Shown: positions 14,559-23,376 of the stretch, piece after piece
How positions within the stretch are numbered: the stretch's first letter is position 1
Layout: every line of letters begins with the position of its first letter
Origin: an uncultured Bacillota bacterium
Lineage (GTDB): Bacteria > Bacillota > Dehalobacteriia > UBA7702
Direction of reading: 5' to 3'
Assembly: GCA_902796855.1 (NCBI GenBank)
Contig: CADBQN010000033.1
Location: 1 to 44,302, forward strand
DNA: 44,302 bases
Notes under the pieces: generated by a model
The model's database searches: none
What the model saw: the letters and a program-made list of their open reading frames with translations, nothing else
What the model was told of the DNA's origin: nothing
Program-made: the position numbers and the translations under genes

Positions 14559-15896
14559 TTACTTACATTCCTTTTCAAAACAGGCGATGAAAAAACCGTC
14601 GGTATGGTGGTGATAGGGCAACAGTTCAAGCATCCCCTTCGCCGCCGCGGCGCTTTCCTCCTCGTTCAGTCCGCCGATTCGGTCAGCAAAGGGCAAAAAA
14701 CGGATATCGGAATGGGCTTGTACGAACCAAAGAGCGTTCGTTTCGTTCTCCGTTCTCGTCAATGTACAGGTCGAATAAACGAGCCTGCCGCCGGGGCGAA
14801 GCGCCCGATAGGCGGATTCAAGCAGTTTTCGCTGAATCGCGCCGAGTTCGGCGATATCGCTTTCTTTTTTGCGAAGACGGCTGTCCGGCCTGCGGCCGAG
14901 CACCCCCAGACCGGAGCAGGGCGCGTCCAGCAGCACCGCGTCAAAATCGGCGGGCGATTCCTCTCCCCACAGCAGGGCGTCTTTCGTCTCCGCCCGTATG
15001 ATCGTGATGCCGAGCCGCTCTGCGTTCTGACGGATGAGCTCAATCTTGTGATCGTAGAGATCGGAGGCCCGTATCACACCGGTGTTTTTCATCTTTTGCG
15101 CGATATGCGTCGTTTTGCCGCCGGGGGCGGCGCACATATCCAAAACACTCTCGCCGGGCTTCGGAGCCAGGACGGCGGCCACCAGCTGAGACGATTCTTC
15201 CTGAACGGCAAAAAGTTCCTGGGGAAGGTTTCGGAGATCGCTCCCCTTCGGGAGGCGCAGCGCGTCGGCGGAAAGAGCCCCTTCCGTCGCTTCAATCCCC
15301 TTTTCGGCAAGGAGCTTTTTCAGTTTGTTTCTGTCGGTTTTCAGCGTATTTACGCGCAGAACCGGCGGGTGTTCTTCCCCTATGGCGTCGATGAGGCGGG
15401 AAGCGGTTTCCTCCCCGCGTTCCCTCTTCCACAGGTCGACCAGCCAGAACGGAAGCGATTGAAAGAAAGCGTTTCGCTCCGTATCGTCGGCAAAATCGGG
15501 CCATTCCGGTGACGTCAGCTGTCGTTCGGCGTTCCGAAGAACGCCGTTGATCACTTTCCCCCAAATGGGGCCGCCCCGTTTTTTTCCGATCTTGACATAT
15601 TCATTGACGACGGCGTAAGGTTTCGCCGCCGAGAAAAACAGCTCATACAGACCGGCGCGGAGCAGCGTTTCCAAATACTTATCCTTTTTCCGAACCGGCT
15701 TTTTCAAAAAACGATTCAGCTGATAATCGAGAGGCGTCTTTTTTTGAACGGCGCCGTAGACAAGATTCGTGATAAAAGCGCGGTCCCTGCCGTTGTGGAC
15801 ACCGAAAAGCGCCCGATTCAAAAGGATATTGGCGTAGCCGCCGTCCATCAGCACGCCGTGGAGCACGTCGGCGCCGATTTCTCTTGGTGTCTTCAT
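14559..15896 (-). CDS. rsmB: 16S rRNA cytosine-5 methyltransferase
   Basis: 445 residues. It has an N-terminal NusB-like RNA-binding domain (about 1-140) followed by a SAM-dependent m5C methyltransferase: DMCAAPGGKTTHIAQKM (SAM site), VLLDAPCSGLGVLGRRPD with the catalytic PC motif, and RLVYSTCTLTRTENE with the second cysteine. It modifies C967 in 16S rRNA. The downstream rlmN starts immediately after its stop. The position between the yugP-like protease and rlmN is typical for Bacillota. Confidence 0.95.
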   Translation of the reverse strand: MKTPREIGADVLHGVLMDGGYANILLNRALFGVHNGRDRAFITNLVYGAVQKKTPLDYQLNRFLKKPVRKKDKYLETLLRAGLYELFFSAAKPYAVVNEYVKIGKKRGGPIWGKVINGVLRNAERQLTSPEWPDFADDTERNAFFQSLPFWLVDLWKRERGEETASRLIDAIGEEHPPVLRVNTLKTDRNKLKKLLAEKGIEATEGALSADALRLPKGSDLRNLPQELFAVQEESSQLVAAVLAPKPGESVLDMCAAPGGKTTHIAQKMKNTGVIRASDLYDHKIELIRQNAERLGITIIRAETKDALLWGEESPADFDAVLLDAPCSGLGVLGRRPDSRLRKKESDIAELGAIQRKLLESAYRALRPGGRLVYSTCTLTRTENETNALWFVQAHSDIRFLPFADRIGGLNEEESAAAAKGMLELLPYHHHTDGFFIACFEKECK

Positions 15897-15901
15897 CTTC
15901 G

Positions 15902-16585
15902 TCAGTCTCTCCGGAAAATCATGATCAGACGGAGGAGCTGCAGAATCGCCATCACGGCGGCGGCGACATAGGTCCAGGCCGCAGCGGAAAGTACTTTTTT
16001 CCCGCCCTGGATCTCGTCATTGGCGAGAATGCCGTAATAGGAGAGCTGCTGCAGCGCCCGGGACGAGGCGTTGAATTCCACGGGAAGCGTCACGACCTGA
16101 AAGAGAACGACACAGGAAAAGAGCAGAATCCCGATCTGAACCAGCGGATCCCAGGAAAACGCCAAACCGGCGATGAGCAGAATCCACGAGGCGTAGCTGC
16201 CGATATTGGCCACCGGCACCAGCATGCTGCGGATGGTCAGCGGCGTATAGCCCACGTTGTGCTGAATGGCGTGACCGCATTCGTGGGCGGCGACGGCAAT
16301 GGCGGAGATCGTCGACTCACCGTAGACCGTTTCCGAAAGGAACACCGTTTTTTTCGTCGGATGATAATGGTCGGTGAGGCTCCCCTGCGTCGCGGCGACG
16401 GCGACATCGGTGATGCCGTTCAGTTCCAAAAGCTTTTTCGCGACCTGCGCCCCGGTGATGCCGGAGCGGCTGTAGACCTTGGAGTACTTGTTAAAATTGC
16501 CCTGCACCTTAAACTGCGCCCATAAGGAGAGCAGAATCGCCGGGATCAACAGGATAAAGGTCGAGTCATACATCGGATAATACAT
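15902..16585 (-). CDS. Membrane zinc metallopeptidase, YugP family
   Basis: 227 residues. The N-terminal helix (TFILLIPAILLSLWAQF) is followed by a soluble segment and then the zinc motif HECGH (101-105), with further membrane helices (about 118-160 and near the end, VAAAVMAILQLLRLIMIF). This is the YugP/DUF2081 neutral zinc peptidase family. Its substrates are not known to me; membrane protein quality control is a reasonable inference. It sits between fmt and rsmB with a gap of seven bases to fmt, as in many relatives. Confidence 0.9.
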   Translation of the reverse strand: MYYPMYDSTFILLIPAILLSLWAQFKVQGNFNKYSKVYSRSGITGAQVAKKLLELNGITDVAVAATQGSLTDHYHPTKKTVFLSETVYGESTISAIAVAAHECGHAIQHNVGYTPLTIRSMLVPVANIGSYASWILLIAGLAFSWDPLVQIGILLFSCVVLFQVVTLPVEFNASSRALQQLSYYGILANDEIQGGKKVLSAAAWTYVAAAVMAILQLLRLIMIFRRD

Positions 16586-16592
16586 AGATCAT

Positions 16593-17555
16593 TTACCTTT
16601 CGTCATTATTTATACTCTCACCGGTAAAGCGGAGATTTTCCGTTTCACGCAGACCGCGGAACCAGTCGGCGGCGTTCATTTCCTTTTTGCCCTGAGGCTT
16701 TACGGTTTTCAGCCACAGAATTCCGCCGTTCACGGCGGCGGCGACGCCTTTCTTTTTGTCAAAAGAGAGGATCGTCCCCGGCGGTTCCGCCGTTCCGTCC
16801 TTTTTTTCAAAAGAAGTTCGGATCAGCTTAAAGGGCGCGTTCCGAAAATAGGTATACGCTCCCGGTGAAGGGGATATGCTGCGGATCATATTGTGAATGG
16901 CCTCGCCGTCCTTTTCCCAGTTGATCCGCTCATCTTCTCTCGTCAGCAGCTGACAGTAAGTCGCTTTCTCATGATCCTGCGCCGTCCGGGGCGCGGCGCC
17001 CGCCTCCAATAGATCGAGCGCGGAAACAATCATCTCCCCTCCCAGTTTTCCCATTCGCTCTTTCAGCGATGCGAAATTCTCGTCGGGCGCGATGGGGATG
17101 GAACGCATTTCCAAAATATCCCCTTCATCCATGCCTTCATCCATATACATGATCGTGATGCCGGTCTTATCACGGCCGTCCCGAAGAACGGCGTTCATCG
17201 GCGAGGCGCCCCGATATGCCGGCAGCAGCGAGCCGTGAATGTTCAGCACGCCATAGGGCAGGAGATTCAGCAGCTCTTTTTTCAGCAGCCTGCCGAAAGC
17301 CGAAACGACGATAACATCGGCGCCGAGGGCCTTCAGTTCCTCCAAAAAAACGGGGTCATTGACGTTTTCCGGGGTATAGACGGGATACCCCAGCGCCAGA
17401 GCCCGTTCTTTGACCGCCGTCGGCTGCGGTGTTTTTTTGCGTCCCTTGATTTTATCGACACGGCTGACCACGGCGACGATCTGATGATGACTGCGATCGA
17501 GGGATTCCAGGCCGTAAACGGAAAAATCGGGACTGCCCATATAGATGAGTTTCAT
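16593..17555 (-). CDS. fmt: Methionyl-tRNA formyltransferase
   Basis: 320 residues, the usual length. It formylates initiator Met-tRNA. The N-terminal formyltransferase fold has YMGSPDFSVYGLE and the catalytic stretch NIHGSLLPAYRGASPM with its Asn and His; MDEGMDEGDIL follows. The C-terminal OB-like domain includes INWEKDGEAIHNMIRSISP and PGAYTYF. The ATG overlaps the def stop by four bases (17552-17555), the classic def-fmt coupling of the enzymes that add and remove the formyl group. Confidence 0.97.
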   Translation of the reverse strand: MKLIYMGSPDFSVYGLESLDRSHHQIVAVVSRVDKIKGRKKTPQPTAVKERALALGYPVYTPENVNDPVFLEELKALGADVIVVSAFGRLLKKELLNLLPYGVLNIHGSLLPAYRGASPMNAVLRDGRDKTGITIMYMDEGMDEGDILEMRSIPIAPDENFASLKERMGKLGGEMIVSALDLLEAGAAPRTAQDHEKATYCQLLTREDERINWEKDGEAIHNMIRSISPSPGAYTYFRNAPFKLIRTSFEKKDGTAEPPGTILSFDKKKGVAAAVNGGILWLKTVKPQGKKEMNAADWFRGLRETENLRFTGESINNDER

Positions 17556-18034
17556 TCCGTTTCCGCTTCCTCCGTTTCCTCCGCTTTGCTCGGTTTTTTC
17601 GCCTTATCGATAAAGAGGATGCCGTCTAAATGATCGATTTCATGCTGGAGCGCGACGGCGGGAAAATCCTTCGCTTTGATGCTCACCTTTTTACCGTCGC
17701 GGTCAAGACCCTCGATATAGACGGTTTTGTACCGTTCCACCGGCGCGTAATAGCCGGGAACGCTGAGACAGCCCTCATCGCCGACTTGTTTGCCGCGGCC
17801 TTTCAGCAAGACGGGGTTAATCAGTTCGATCAGCCCTTCGCCGACATCGACGACGATGATGCGGCGGGAAATGCCGACCTGCGGCGCGGCAAGGCCGACG
17901 CCTTCGGCGGCGTACATGGTCTCCGCCATATCATCAAGGAGCGTGCGGATCGTATCGTTCACTTCTTTAACGGGTTTCGCTTTTTCCCGAAGGACAGTGC
18001 TTTCCCCGGCCTTCTCGATATTGTAAATTGCCAT
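17552..18034 (-). CDS. def: Peptide deformylase
   Basis: 160 residues. It removes the N-formyl group from new proteins. All three family motifs are present: GVGLAAPQVG, EGCLSVPG with the metal Cys, and QHEIDHLDGILF with HExxH metal ligands. An AGGAG site lies six bases before the ATG. It overlaps fmt by four bases and follows priA by ten bases. Confidence 0.97.
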   Translation of the reverse strand: MAIYNIEKAGESTVLREKAKPVKEVNDTIRTLLDDMAETMYAAEGVGLAAPQVGISRRIIVVDVGEGLIELINPVLLKGRGKQVGDEGCLSVPGYYAPVERYKTVYIEGLDRDGKKVSIKAKDFPAVALQHEIDHLDGILFIDKAKKPSKAEETEEAETE

Positions 18035-18044
18035 TTGAATCTCC

Positions 18045-20249
18045 TCATACCGGATGAACCGGCTCCGTTTCTATTTTAACTGAAATATTTTTATCTATTA
18101 TCTTTTCGCTCTCCAACCGCGAAACTCCTTTTTTTATCGCCTCGCGAAGCGAAAAAAGTTCCTCACCCAAAAAGGTGATCACCCATTTTTCCCTGGCGCG
18201 TTCTTTATAAATCGCCGGAGCGGGCCCGAAGACGCGCAGGCCCTCCGCGGGGAAACAGCCGCGGATCTCTTTCAGCTCTTCCTTTTTCAGATAATCCGGC
18301 GGTGTCGTCAGCAAAACGCGCATCATATGGGAAAAAGGTGGATAGCCGAAGCGGCGGCGGTTCTTTTCCTCCCAACGGTAGTAGGTATCATAATCCTGCA
18401 AACCGCCGAGGACCAGCGCCGGTTCATCGGGACGATAGGTCTGCAAAATCACCGTCCCCTGTTCCCTGCTGCGGCCGCAGCGCCCGGCGACCTGGGCGAT
18501 CATCTGAAAGGTACGCTCTCCGGAGCGAAAATCGGGAAAATTCAGCGTGTAATCGGCGGCGACAATGCCCATCAGCGCGACGTCGGGAAAGTCCCAGCCT
18601 TTGGCGATCATCCGGGTGCCGATCAATATTTCCGTCTCACCGCGCTTCATGCGCTCGTACACTTCGTCAACGCTGCCCTTTTTTTTCACGCTGTCGGAGT
18701 CAAGGCGGTCGATGACGGCGGCGGGAAAATGACGGCGGACGACGCTTTCAAGCTGTTCCACACCGAGACCGAAATAGCGAATCCGGCGGCTCCCGCATTC
18801 GGGACAGTGATCCGATACCTCCAACCGGTAACCGCACCTCGTGCAGCGCAGACATTTCTCCTTTTGATAGTAGGTCAGCGGCACGCCGCAGTCGGGACAG
18901 CGATAGACAAAACCGCAGTCACGGCAGGAAATGAACGTATGATAACCGAGCCGGTTCAAAAAAAGCATGACCTGTTTTTTCCGGGAGAGCGTCCGTTCCA
19001 TCTCGGAAAGGAGCTCCCGGCTTAAAACTTCGGTCCAGCCCCGTTTCAATTCCTCCCGCATATCCACGGTACGGATCTTGGGGAGCGGCGTATCGTTGAC
19101 CCGGTGTTTCATCGTGACAAGATCATAAACGCCGTCTTCCGCCTTGGCGTAAGACTCAAAGGACGGCGTCGCGCTGCCCAAAACGAGATCGGCGCCGCAA
19201 AGGGCGCACCGCAGTTCCGCGGCTTTCCGGGCGTGAAAACGGGGAGCGGAATCCTGTTCGTAACTGTCCTCGTGCTCCTCATCGATGATGATGAGCCCTA
19301 AATCGGCGGCGGGAGCGAAAACGCAGGAACGGGCGCCCAAGGCGATCCGAACATCACCGGAGCGCATGGCATACCAGCTGTCCCGCCGCTCTCCATGGCT
19401 CAGCCGGCTGTGGAACAGCGCGACTTTGCCCCGGAAACGTCCCTCAAAGATCTTCACGAACTGGGGCGTCAGCGCGATTTCCGGCAGCAGCACAATGGCC
19501 TGCTTCCCTTTTTTCAGCGTATCCTCGATCAGGCGGAGGTATACTTCGGTTTTTCCCGAGCCGGTGACGCCGTGAAGCAAAATCGGGCGGTGATCGTCGG
19601 GAGCGCGGTTTCGGATCCGTTCCAGCACCCGTGATTGTTCCTCCGTCAAAGCGGGAATTTCCGCGCTTTCGGAGGAGCTCTCCGCGTAGGAGTAACGCTG
19701 AACGGGCCGATTTTCCAATTTCGCGCCGCCGCTTTTAACAAGACCGCCGCAGACGTCGGCCGAAAAGCCGCGCGCCGCGGCGGCGGCAAAGGAAATCTCC
19801 CCTTCTTCCGCCAAAAGCGCGGCGAGGGCCCGGCGTTTCGGTCCCCGCGGCGGCGCGGCGGCAGGCTCATCCGGCGGCAAAAGCCACCGTTCCGTTTTTG
19901 GCTTCTGCGCCTTGCCAAAGAGATTGACTCCGGCGGGGATCATCGCTTTCAGCATCGCCATCGTTGTTTCCGTATAAAAACGGCTCAGCTCATCGGCGAG
20001 GAGCAGCAGATCCGACGGGAAAAGGAACGTCTCGTTGACGGGAGCGTCGATAAATTTGATGTCAAAATCCTTATCTATGGGTTTCTCTGCAAGGCCGATG
20101 ACGATCCCTTTTGCCGTCTGATGTCCGAAAGGAACGGAAACAACGCTTCCGATCCGGACGGAACCGATGTATTCCGGCGGGACCTCATAGATAAAATCAC
20201 GGTCAAGAGACGCTATTTTTTTGTTGATCAGAACTTTAACATACCGCAT
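18045..20249 (-). CDS. priA: Primosomal replication restart helicase
   Basis: About 734 residues from the ATG at 20249. The N-terminal DNA-binding domain has the usual VLINKKIASLDRDFIYEVP start. The helicase core has Walker A GVTGSGKTEVYLRL and DEEH box IIIDEEHEDSYEQ. A zinc region follows with eight cysteines in CRDCGFVYRCPDCG, CLRCTRCGYR and CPECGSR, then GTRMIAKGWDFPDV and AGRCGR motifs. It reloads the replisome at stalled forks. An upstream frame extends to 20285 but crosses a hairpin and lacks a binding site, so I chose the conserved start. Confidence 0.96.
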   Translation of the reverse strand: MRYVKVLINKKIASLDRDFIYEVPPEYIGSVRIGSVVSVPFGHQTAKGIVIGLAEKPIDKDFDIKFIDAPVNETFLFPSDLLLLADELSRFYTETTMAMLKAMIPAGVNLFGKAQKPKTERWLLPPDEPAAAPPRGPKRRALAALLAEEGEISFAAAAARGFSADVCGGLVKSGGAKLENRPVQRYSYAESSSESAEIPALTEEQSRVLERIRNRAPDDHRPILLHGVTGSGKTEVYLRLIEDTLKKGKQAIVLLPEIALTPQFVKIFEGRFRGKVALFHSRLSHGERRDSWYAMRSGDVRIALGARSCVFAPAADLGLIIIDEEHEDSYEQDSAPRFHARKAAELRCALCGADLVLGSATPSFESYAKAEDGVYDLVTMKHRVNDTPLPKIRTVDMREELKRGWTEVLSRELLSEMERTLSRKKQVMLFLNRLGYHTFISCRDCGFVYRCPDCGVPLTYYQKEKCLRCTRCGYRLEVSDHCPECGSRRIRYFGLGVEQLESVVRRHFPAAVIDRLDSDSVKKKGSVDEVYERMKRGETEILIGTRMIAKGWDFPDVALMGIVAADYTLNFPDFRSGERTFQMIAQVAGRCGRSREQGTVILQTYRPDEPALVLGGLQDYDTYYRWEEKNRRRFGYPPFSHMMRVLLTTPPDYLKKEELKEIRGCFPAEGLRVFGPAPAIYKERAREKWVITFLGEELFSLREAIKKGVSRLESEKIIDKNISVKIETEPVHPV

Positions 20250-20262
20250 GTTTCTTAGATGA

Positions 20263-20292
20263 AGAAACCTTGCAGACGAGCGCAAGGTTTCT
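20263..20292 (-). terminator. 11-bp hairpin between nrdG and priA
   Basis: Bases 20263-20273 (agaaaccttgc) pair perfectly with 20282-20292 around an eight-base loop. On the minus strand only TTCATCT follows, not a T run, so this may be a weak terminator or an RNA-processing or stability element separating nrdDG from the priA cluster. Confidence 0.45.
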
Positions 20293-20309
20293 CAATTCCG
20301 TTTCAAACT

Positions 20310-20810
20310 TTAACTCAGGGAATATTCCGCCACAACCCCGTCGGAGAAATAGCGCTTCACGTCGATTAGGCGCTGATTTTTGGAACCGCGGAAAGGCAGT
20401 TCCAGGGTGCGCAGGGATTTTTCAAAGCGCCCGTCCACAAGGACATCGACAAAACGGAGAAGCTCCATGATTTCCCTGTCGTTCTTCTCAAGCAGCGCTT
20501 CAAAAACAAAACCGGTGTAGCACCACACGCTCATCCCGTTTTCCCGCGCTTTCCGCGCCAATTCCGCCAGGGGGAGCGGCTGAAAGAGCGGATCGCCGCC
20601 GCTGAAAGTCACGCCGTCCAGAAGTGGGTTTCCCTCTATTTCACGCCAGATATCTTCCGTATCCGTTTCAAAGCCGCCGTCAAAAGCGTGGGTCTGGGGA
20701 TTGTGGCACCCGTCGCAATGATGGGAGCATCCCTGTACATAGACGGCGTAGCGCAGTCCGGGGCCATCCACGATGGAATCATTGATCAGCGACGCGGCAC
20801 GGAGCTTCAT
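20310..20810 (-). CDS. nrdG: Anaerobic ribonucleotide reductase activating protein
   Basis: 166 residues. A radical-SAM activase that installs the glycyl radical on NrdD. The cluster ligands are Cys28, Cys32 and Cys35 in CSHHCDGC, followed by HNPQTHAFDGG and TFSGGDPLFQP. The ATG overlaps the nrdD stop by four bases (20807-20810), so both are made together as the complex needs. Confidence 0.96.
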   Translation of the reverse strand: MKLRAASLINDSIVDGPGLRYAVYVQGCSHHCDGCHNPQTHAFDGGFETDTEDIWREIEGNPLLDGVTFSGGDPLFQPLPLAELARKARENGMSVWCYTGFVFEALLEKNDREIMELLRFVDVLVDGRFEKSLRTLELPFRGSKNQRLIDVKRYFSDGVVAEYSLS

Positions 20811-23182
20811 TTATACTCATCCTCCGATGCGGAGCAGGAGCTCAGACTATGAATTACGCGGTCGTGCTCCTCGGCGCGCTTCGCGTTATTGAATCGGTTC
20901 AGCGTGCCGACGAGATAGCCGGTGATGCGGCGAATCCGCTCAAATTCCACGTTGTTCTCGCTCCTGCCGCAGTGGGGACAGGTATCGCCGATGATGCCGT
21001 TGTAGCCGCAGACCGGATCACGGTCAACGGGATGATTGATGGAGCCGTAGCCGATGCCCTGTTCCTTCATGCAGCGGACGATTTTCTCAAAGGCGTCGAG
21101 ATTCTGGGAGACGTCGCCGTCCATTTCCACATAAGAAATATGCCCTGCGTTGGTCAGCGCGTGATAAGGCGCTTCCAACTGAATTTTCTTAAAGGCGTTG
21201 ATATCGTAATAGACGGGAATATGGAAACTGTTCGTGTAGTAATCGCGGTCGGTCACGCCTTCAATAACGCCGAAGCGCTTTTTATCGAGACGCACAAAAC
21301 GACCGGAAAGCCCCTCGGCGGGCGTTGCCAGCAGCGTATAGTTCAGCCCTGTTTTCGCCGAGAGATCGTCGAGATACCCGCGCATGAAACCGATGATTTC
21401 CAGACCGAGGTTCTGAGCTTTCTCGCTTTCACCGTGATGGACGCCGATCAGCGCTTTCAGCGTCTCGGCCAGACCGATAAAACCGACGGAAAGGGTTCCG
21501 TGTTTCAGCACTTCGCCCACTTCGTCGTCCCAATCAAGGGTCTCGCTGTCGAGCCAGACCCCCTGCCCCATCAGGAAGGGGAAGTTCTTCACTTTCTTTT
21601 TGGACTGAATCGCGAAACGCTCGTTGAGCTGGCCGACGGCCAAATCCAGCTTCCGTTTCAGTTCCTCAAAGAAAAAGGTGATGTCCCCTTTGGAACGAAT
21701 GGCGATGCGAGGCAGATTGATCGATGTAAACGAGAGATTCCCCCGCTGGGTCGAGATTTCCTTCGTGCGGTCGTGAACGTTGCCGATGACCCGGGTGCGG
21801 CAGCCCATATACGATATTTCCGTTTCGGGATGACCTTCTTTATAGTACTGCAGATTATAGGGCGCGTCCTGGAAGGAGAAATTCGGAAACAGGCGCTTGG
21901 CGCTGACACGGCAGGCCAGCTTAAAGAGATCGTAGTTGGGATCTTCCGGGTTATAATTGATTCCTTCCTTGATGCGGAAAATCTGAATCGGGAAAATCGC
22001 CGTTTCCCCCTGGCCGAGACCGGCTTCGGTGGCGAGGAGCAAATTGCGCATGACCATACGCCCTTCCGGCGACGTATCCGTTCCGTAATTGATGGAGGAG
22101 AACGGTGTCTGGGCGCCGGCTCTGGAATGCATCGTGTTCAGGTTATGAACAAAGGCTTCCATGGCCTGATAAGTGATGTGATCCACTTCTTCCCAGGATT
22201 TTCTCTTCGTAAACTCCATGATCCGCGCCGCCGTCTGTTCATCGGTGACGTGGTCTTTCAGATAAGCGAGAAAGCAGGCGTCGCGTTCCGCGTCTTCCAT
22301 TGCCGGGTCACCGCAGGCCAAAACGGCTTCCTTCGCCGCGTCTTCGGCGTTGTCCGTATCGCAGAGCAGTTCCATGGCGTTGGCCAGATTGCAGCGGAAC
22401 CGTTTGATATAGGTCTTGCGGACACCGGGGGCCATGCCGTAATCGAAATTGGAAATGCTCTGGCCGCCGTGCTGGTCGTTCTGATTGCTCTGAATCGCGA
22501 TGCAGGCCAAAGCGGAATAACTGGTGATGTCGTTGGGCTCCCTCAAAACACCGTGACCGGTGGAGAACCCGTTGTGGAACAGCTTTTGCAGGTCGATCTG
22601 GCAACAGGTCGTCGTCAGCGTGTAGAAATCCATATCGTGGATATGGATATCCCCTTCCTTGTGGGCCGTGGCGTATTCTTTGTCGATGACGAACATTTCA
22701 TAGAACTGCTTCGACCCTTCGGAGCCGTATTTCAGCATGGTGCCCATGGCGGTGTCGCCGTCGATGTTGGCGTTTTCCCGCTTGATATCGGAATCCTTTG
22801 CCGCCTTAAAGGTGATGTCCTGATAAATCTTCATCAGGTTCGTATTCATTTCACGGCGGCGGTTGCGCTCGGCGCGGTAGAGAATGTAGGCTTTCGCTGT
22901 CTGAACAAAGCCGTTGGTCATCAGAACATCTTCCACGACATCCTGAATTTCCTCAACGGCGGGTTTGGAATTGCCGGCTTCCTCCAAATCGTGAACGACT
23001 TCCTTCGTCAGTTCTTTCGCGGTTTCTTCCCCTTTTGTGCTCCCGGACGCGACAAAGGCCTTGACGATCGCCTGGGTGATTTTATCGTCATCAAAAGGAA
23101 CTTCCCGCTGATCGCGTTTGATGATGGTTTTAATCATTTTCTTTTTTTCCGCCCGGTTGACTTTACAGCCATACACAGGCAT
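20807..23182 (-). CDS. nrdD: Anaerobic (class III) ribonucleoside-triphosphate reductase
   Basis: 791 residues from 23182. It reduces ribonucleotides for DNA synthesis without oxygen. An N-terminal ATP-cone (KRDQREVPFDDDKITQAIVKAF, then VEDVLMTNGF) controls activity, and the barrel follows. The C-terminus has NAGHISYVEMDGD, a cysteine-containing zinc region (PVCGYNG then CPHCGR) and the glycyl-radical loop RRITGYLVGTLNRFN. Only three Cys are visible in the zinc region. The first ATG has a well-placed AGGAG; an internal ATG 15 codons later (23137) is nearer the usual family start but lacks a good site, so I kept 23182. Presence of this enzyme fits strict or facultative anaerobic life. Confidence 0.96.
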   Translation of the reverse strand: MPVYGCKVNRAEKKKMIKTIIKRDQREVPFDDDKITQAIVKAFVASGSTKGEETAKELTKEVVHDLEEAGNSKPAVEEIQDVVEDVLMTNGFVQTAKAYILYRAERNRRREMNTNLMKIYQDITFKAAKDSDIKRENANIDGDTAMGTMLKYGSEGSKQFYEMFVIDKEYATAHKEGDIHIHDMDFYTLTTTCCQIDLQKLFHNGFSTGHGVLREPNDITSYSALACIAIQSNQNDQHGGQSISNFDYGMAPGVRKTYIKRFRCNLANAMELLCDTDNAEDAAKEAVLACGDPAMEDAERDACFLAYLKDHVTDEQTAARIMEFTKRKSWEEVDHITYQAMEAFVHNLNTMHSRAGAQTPFSSINYGTDTSPEGRMVMRNLLLATEAGLGQGETAIFPIQIFRIKEGINYNPEDPNYDLFKLACRVSAKRLFPNFSFQDAPYNLQYYKEGHPETEISYMGCRTRVIGNVHDRTKEISTQRGNLSFTSINLPRIAIRSKGDITFFFEELKRKLDLAVGQLNERFAIQSKKKVKNFPFLMGQGVWLDSETLDWDDEVGEVLKHGTLSVGFIGLAETLKALIGVHHGESEKAQNLGLEIIGFMRGYLDDLSAKTGLNYTLLATPAEGLSGRFVRLDKKRFGVIEGVTDRDYYTNSFHIPVYYDINAFKKIQLEAPYHALTNAGHISYVEMDGDVSQNLDAFEKIVRCMKEQGIGYGSINHPVDRDPVCGYNGIIGDTCPHCGRSENNVEFERIRRITGYLVGTLNRFNNAKRAEEHDRVIHSLSSCSASEDEYK

Positions 23183-23208
23183 TTTGCTCCTATTTTTTCT
23201 ATATTACT

Positions 23209-23236
23209 ATTATATCATGTCTTAAAAAAAAGTAAA
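23209..23236 (-). promoter_or_regulatory. Promoter of nrdDG
   Basis: On the minus strand, TTTACT (23236-23231) and TATAAT (23214-23209) have a 16-base spacer, about 27 bases before the nrdD start. Two small GC-rich hairpins (GCGAA/TTCGC and CGCAG/CTGCG) lie upstream. Confidence 0.65.
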
Positions 23237-23344
23237 GCGCGGCCGCGAAGCGCCCGTTTCGCAGACCTGCGGATTCAAAAATGAAACGTAAAAATTTTTT
23301 ATCATTTTCTTTTTCGTTTTATGTTGTTTTTTTGTCCTCCGCTC

Positions 23345-23376
23345 AAAAAGAAAACCGGAACATGTCATTGTTCCGG
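23345..23376 (-). terminator. Intrinsic terminator overlapping the DUF896 stop codon
   Basis: CCGGAACA and TGTTCCGG (23369-23376 with 23355-23362) form an 8-bp stem whose six-base loop contains part of the TGA stop of the preceding gene (23367-23365); TTTTCTTTTT follows on the minus strand. It ends the dnaD-dnaI-nitrilase-DUF896 transcript before the nrdD promoter. Confidence 0.88.

Noticed and set aside
13896-15512. Long plus-strand open frame (538 codons) across rlmN and rsmB
   Set aside because: It covers two well-identified minus-strand genes and lacks a ribosome binding site or domain.
23205-23225. NrdR box near the nrdD promoter
   Set aside because: ACATGATATAATAGTA matches the palindrome consensus at only about half the positions and lacks symmetry.
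20849-23284. Very long plus-strand open frame (811 codons) opposite nrdD
   Set aside because: nrdD motifs on the minus strand explain the sequence; the plus frame has no recognisable domain and arises from GC-rich codon structure.
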